Shown here one piece after another: positions 51,928-52,961 of a DNA stretch of 52,961 nucleotides (position 1 is its first letter; every line of letters begins with the position of its first letter). The position numbers and the translations under genes were made by a program. This DNA is from a bacterium. GTDB lineage: Bacteria; 4484-113; JAFGCY01. The stretch covers positions 1 through 52,961 of the forward strand of contig JAGRNT010000023.1 in assembly GCA_020440605.1 (NCBI GenBank). The letters run 5' to 3'. The notes beneath the pieces are model-generated. The model saw nothing but the letters and a program-made list of their open reading frames with translations, was not told the origin of the DNA and made no database searches.

Positions 51928-52509
51928 TTATCCGTCGACGGTATTCTCCGGTGCGAGCAGGCCATAGTGCCCGTCGTCACGCTTGTAGAGGCAGTTGGCC
52001 GATCCCTGCTCGTTGATGAAGACGAGGAAGTTGTGGCCGTTGCTTTCAAGCACCCTGGCGGCTTCACGCGTGTTCATGGGCTTGAGCGGGAAGGTCCGGA
52101 TGACTATGTGCTTCTCTCCGGTTGCGGGCTCGGGGTTGTCATCGAGCACGACTTCATGCTCAGCGGCAGCCTCCGAGGCCGCCACGCTGAACTTCTCGGC
52201 ATCGCGCTGCTTGCCGACCCTCCTGGTCTTGAGTTTGCGCAGCTGGCGCTTCATCTTGTCGGCAGCGCCATCCACTGCGATGTAGAAGCTCTCGGCCTCA
52301 TCCTCGCTGACGAGGGTCTGGCCGGGAACGTTGACCACCACTTCCACGCGGTGGCTGCGGGTGTTGTCCTTGCTCGCCCCATCCTCAAACACGATGGTGG
52401 CGTTCTGCAGTCTGTTGTTGTACTTGGAGAGTTTCTCTATCTTCCGGTTGGCGTAGAGTTCGAGGTCGTCATTGATTTCCGCATTGCGTGCCTTTGTCGT
52501 GATCTCCAA
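51928..52509 (-). CDS. hpf: Ribosome hibernation-promoting factor, long form
   Basis: Long HPF dimerises 70S ribosomes into inactive 100S particles. The 193-residue product has the N-terminal RaiA/YfiA domain (MEITTKARNAEINDDLELYANRKIEKLSKY...ADKMKRQLRKLK). The C-terminal dimerisation domain has HIVIRTFPLKPMNTREAARVLESNGHNFLVFINE and the final YGLLAPE-type block. The start is TTG 52509, with a strong GGAGG 7 bases upstream. It is divergent from lepA across about 175 bases. Confidence 0.95.
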   Translation of the reverse strand: MEITTKARNAEINDDLELYANRKIEKLSKYNNRLQNATIVFEDGASKDNTRSHRVEVVVNVPGQTLVSEDEAESFYIAVDGAADKMKRQLRKLKTRRVGKQRDAEKFSVAASEAAAEHEVVLDDNPEPATGEKHIVIRTFPLKPMNTREAARVLESNGHNFLVFINEQGSANCLYKRDDGHYGLLAPENTVDG

Positions 52510-52668
52510 AGTGTTGCCTCCGTTGCATTTCAGTTGCCCTGAGGTTAACCAAAGCCACTATCAAAATGTTATCACAACAGGAATCGGCTGCAATTCCCGG
52601 TCCTTCAATCCCAGATGATATTCCGCCGGCAGTGAAGTCCGGAAGGCGGCAATCCCTGTATTATTTGA

Positions 52669-52674
52669 TATCAT
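52669..52674 (+). promoter_or_regulatory. Candidate extended -10 box (TATCAT) of lepA
   Basis: TATCAT is preceded by TGA, an extended -10 arrangement, and lies 10 bases before ATG 52685. This gives a leader of about 3-4 bases. Confidence 0.5.
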
Positions 52675-52684
52675 CCCTGCGACC

Positions 52685-52961
52685 ATGACCGACCTAAATC
52701 TAATTCGCAATTTCTGCATCATCGCGCACATCGACCACGGCAAGTCGACGCTTGCCGATCGCTTCATCGATGTCTGCGGTGCCGTGGAGGAGCGCAAGAT
52801 GAAGGATCAGGTCCTGGACCGGATGGATCTGGAACGCGAGCGCGGCATCACGATCAAGCTTCAGGCTGTGCGGCTCGGCTTCCAGAGCCAGGACGGCAAC
52901 AATTACGAGATGAACCTGATCGACACTCCCGGGCATGTCGATTTCACATACGAAGTTTCAC
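52685..52961 (+). CDS. lepA: Elongation factor 4 (LepA), 5' part
   Basis: The first 92 residues are present: [21 protein letters not shown] (Walker A), [18 protein letters not shown] (LepA-specific switch 1) and [14 protein letters not shown]. LepA is a ribosome-associated translational GTPase. The gene continues beyond the window. No ribosome-binding site is evident before the ATG. Confidence 0.95.
   Translation, partial: MTDLNLIRNFCIIAHIDHGKSTLADRFIDVCGAVEERKMKDQVLDRMDLERERGITIKLQAVRLGFQSQDGNNYEMNLIDTPGHVDFTYEVS

Overview
This is a compact, GC-rich bacterial chromosome segment. Genes lie on both strands and many overlap by a few bases. It encodes CMP-KDO synthesis (kdsB), a FliD flagellar cap, a PorV/FadL-like outer-membrane barrel, lipoproteins, UppP and RapZ, which point to a flagellated diderm (Gram-negative-type) bacterium. 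BshA suggests bacillithiol or a related thiol. A Rieske protein and three c-type cytochromes suggest a respiratory lifestyle. The gene mix matches no model phylum well, so I leave the lineage open (possibly an uncultivated candidate phylum). No insertion sequences, phage genes, CRISPR arrays or rRNA genes were seen.

Layout. 1-4954: a complete selenocysteine module. A divergent, truncated cysteine desulfurase is followed by selD, selA, selB and tRNA-Sec. SelD itself reads an in-frame UGA as selenocysteine. 4979-10685: an A/T-richer lipoprotein, alanine racemase, a PhzF-family protein, a TrmA/RlmD-type rRNA methyltransferase, a cysteine dioxygenase and a TIGR01777-type epimerase. 10777-13007: rplU, rpmA, then a protein that keeps the Obg fold but has no GTPase domain, then nadD. 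12985-15465: thiS, a fused thiE, and bshA. 15521-22995: undecaprenyl-diphosphatase, VOC protein, outer-membrane protein, lipid kinase, histidine kinase, prfB with its programmed +1 frameshift, Rieske protein and a PrsW-like protease. 23038-29531: two Ig-like/dockerin-like lipoproteins with a transporter, SixA and a DUF3999-like membrane protein. 29589-37923: dnaX, cytochrome c, MFS transporter, pentapeptide-repeat protein, CgeB-like glycosyltransferase, SfsA, a degenerate metallophosphatase fused to a tetrahaem cytochrome, and a nucleotidyltransferase. 37924-38289 is the only gene-free stretch above 300 bases. It carries a minus-strand consensus promoter and a hairpin/T-run terminator that together look like a small RNA gene. 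38290-52961: rapZ, tRNA-Met, a very large fliD, HtrA protease, cytochrome lipoprotein, queG, SPFH protein, an ABC-ATPase operon headed by a protein with a SelB-like C-terminus, kdsB, a zinc-ribbon/TPR protein, hpf, and the start of lepA.

Two threads run through the window. First, about fifteen genes on both strands have a TATAAT-like hexamer 6-8 bases before the start codon. The expected transcription start therefore falls on the start codon, so much of this genome is probably expressed as leaderless mRNA. Second, translation and stop-codon handling are well represented: UGA recoding (selD, selA, selB, tRNA-Sec), RF2 with UGA frameshift control, L21/L27, the Obg-fold protein, an rRNA methyltransferase, QueG, HPF and LepA. 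The most unusual protein is the Obg-fold protein at 11417-12388, which sits exactly where the essential GTPase Obg is normally encoded but replaces its GTPase domain with an unrecognised one.
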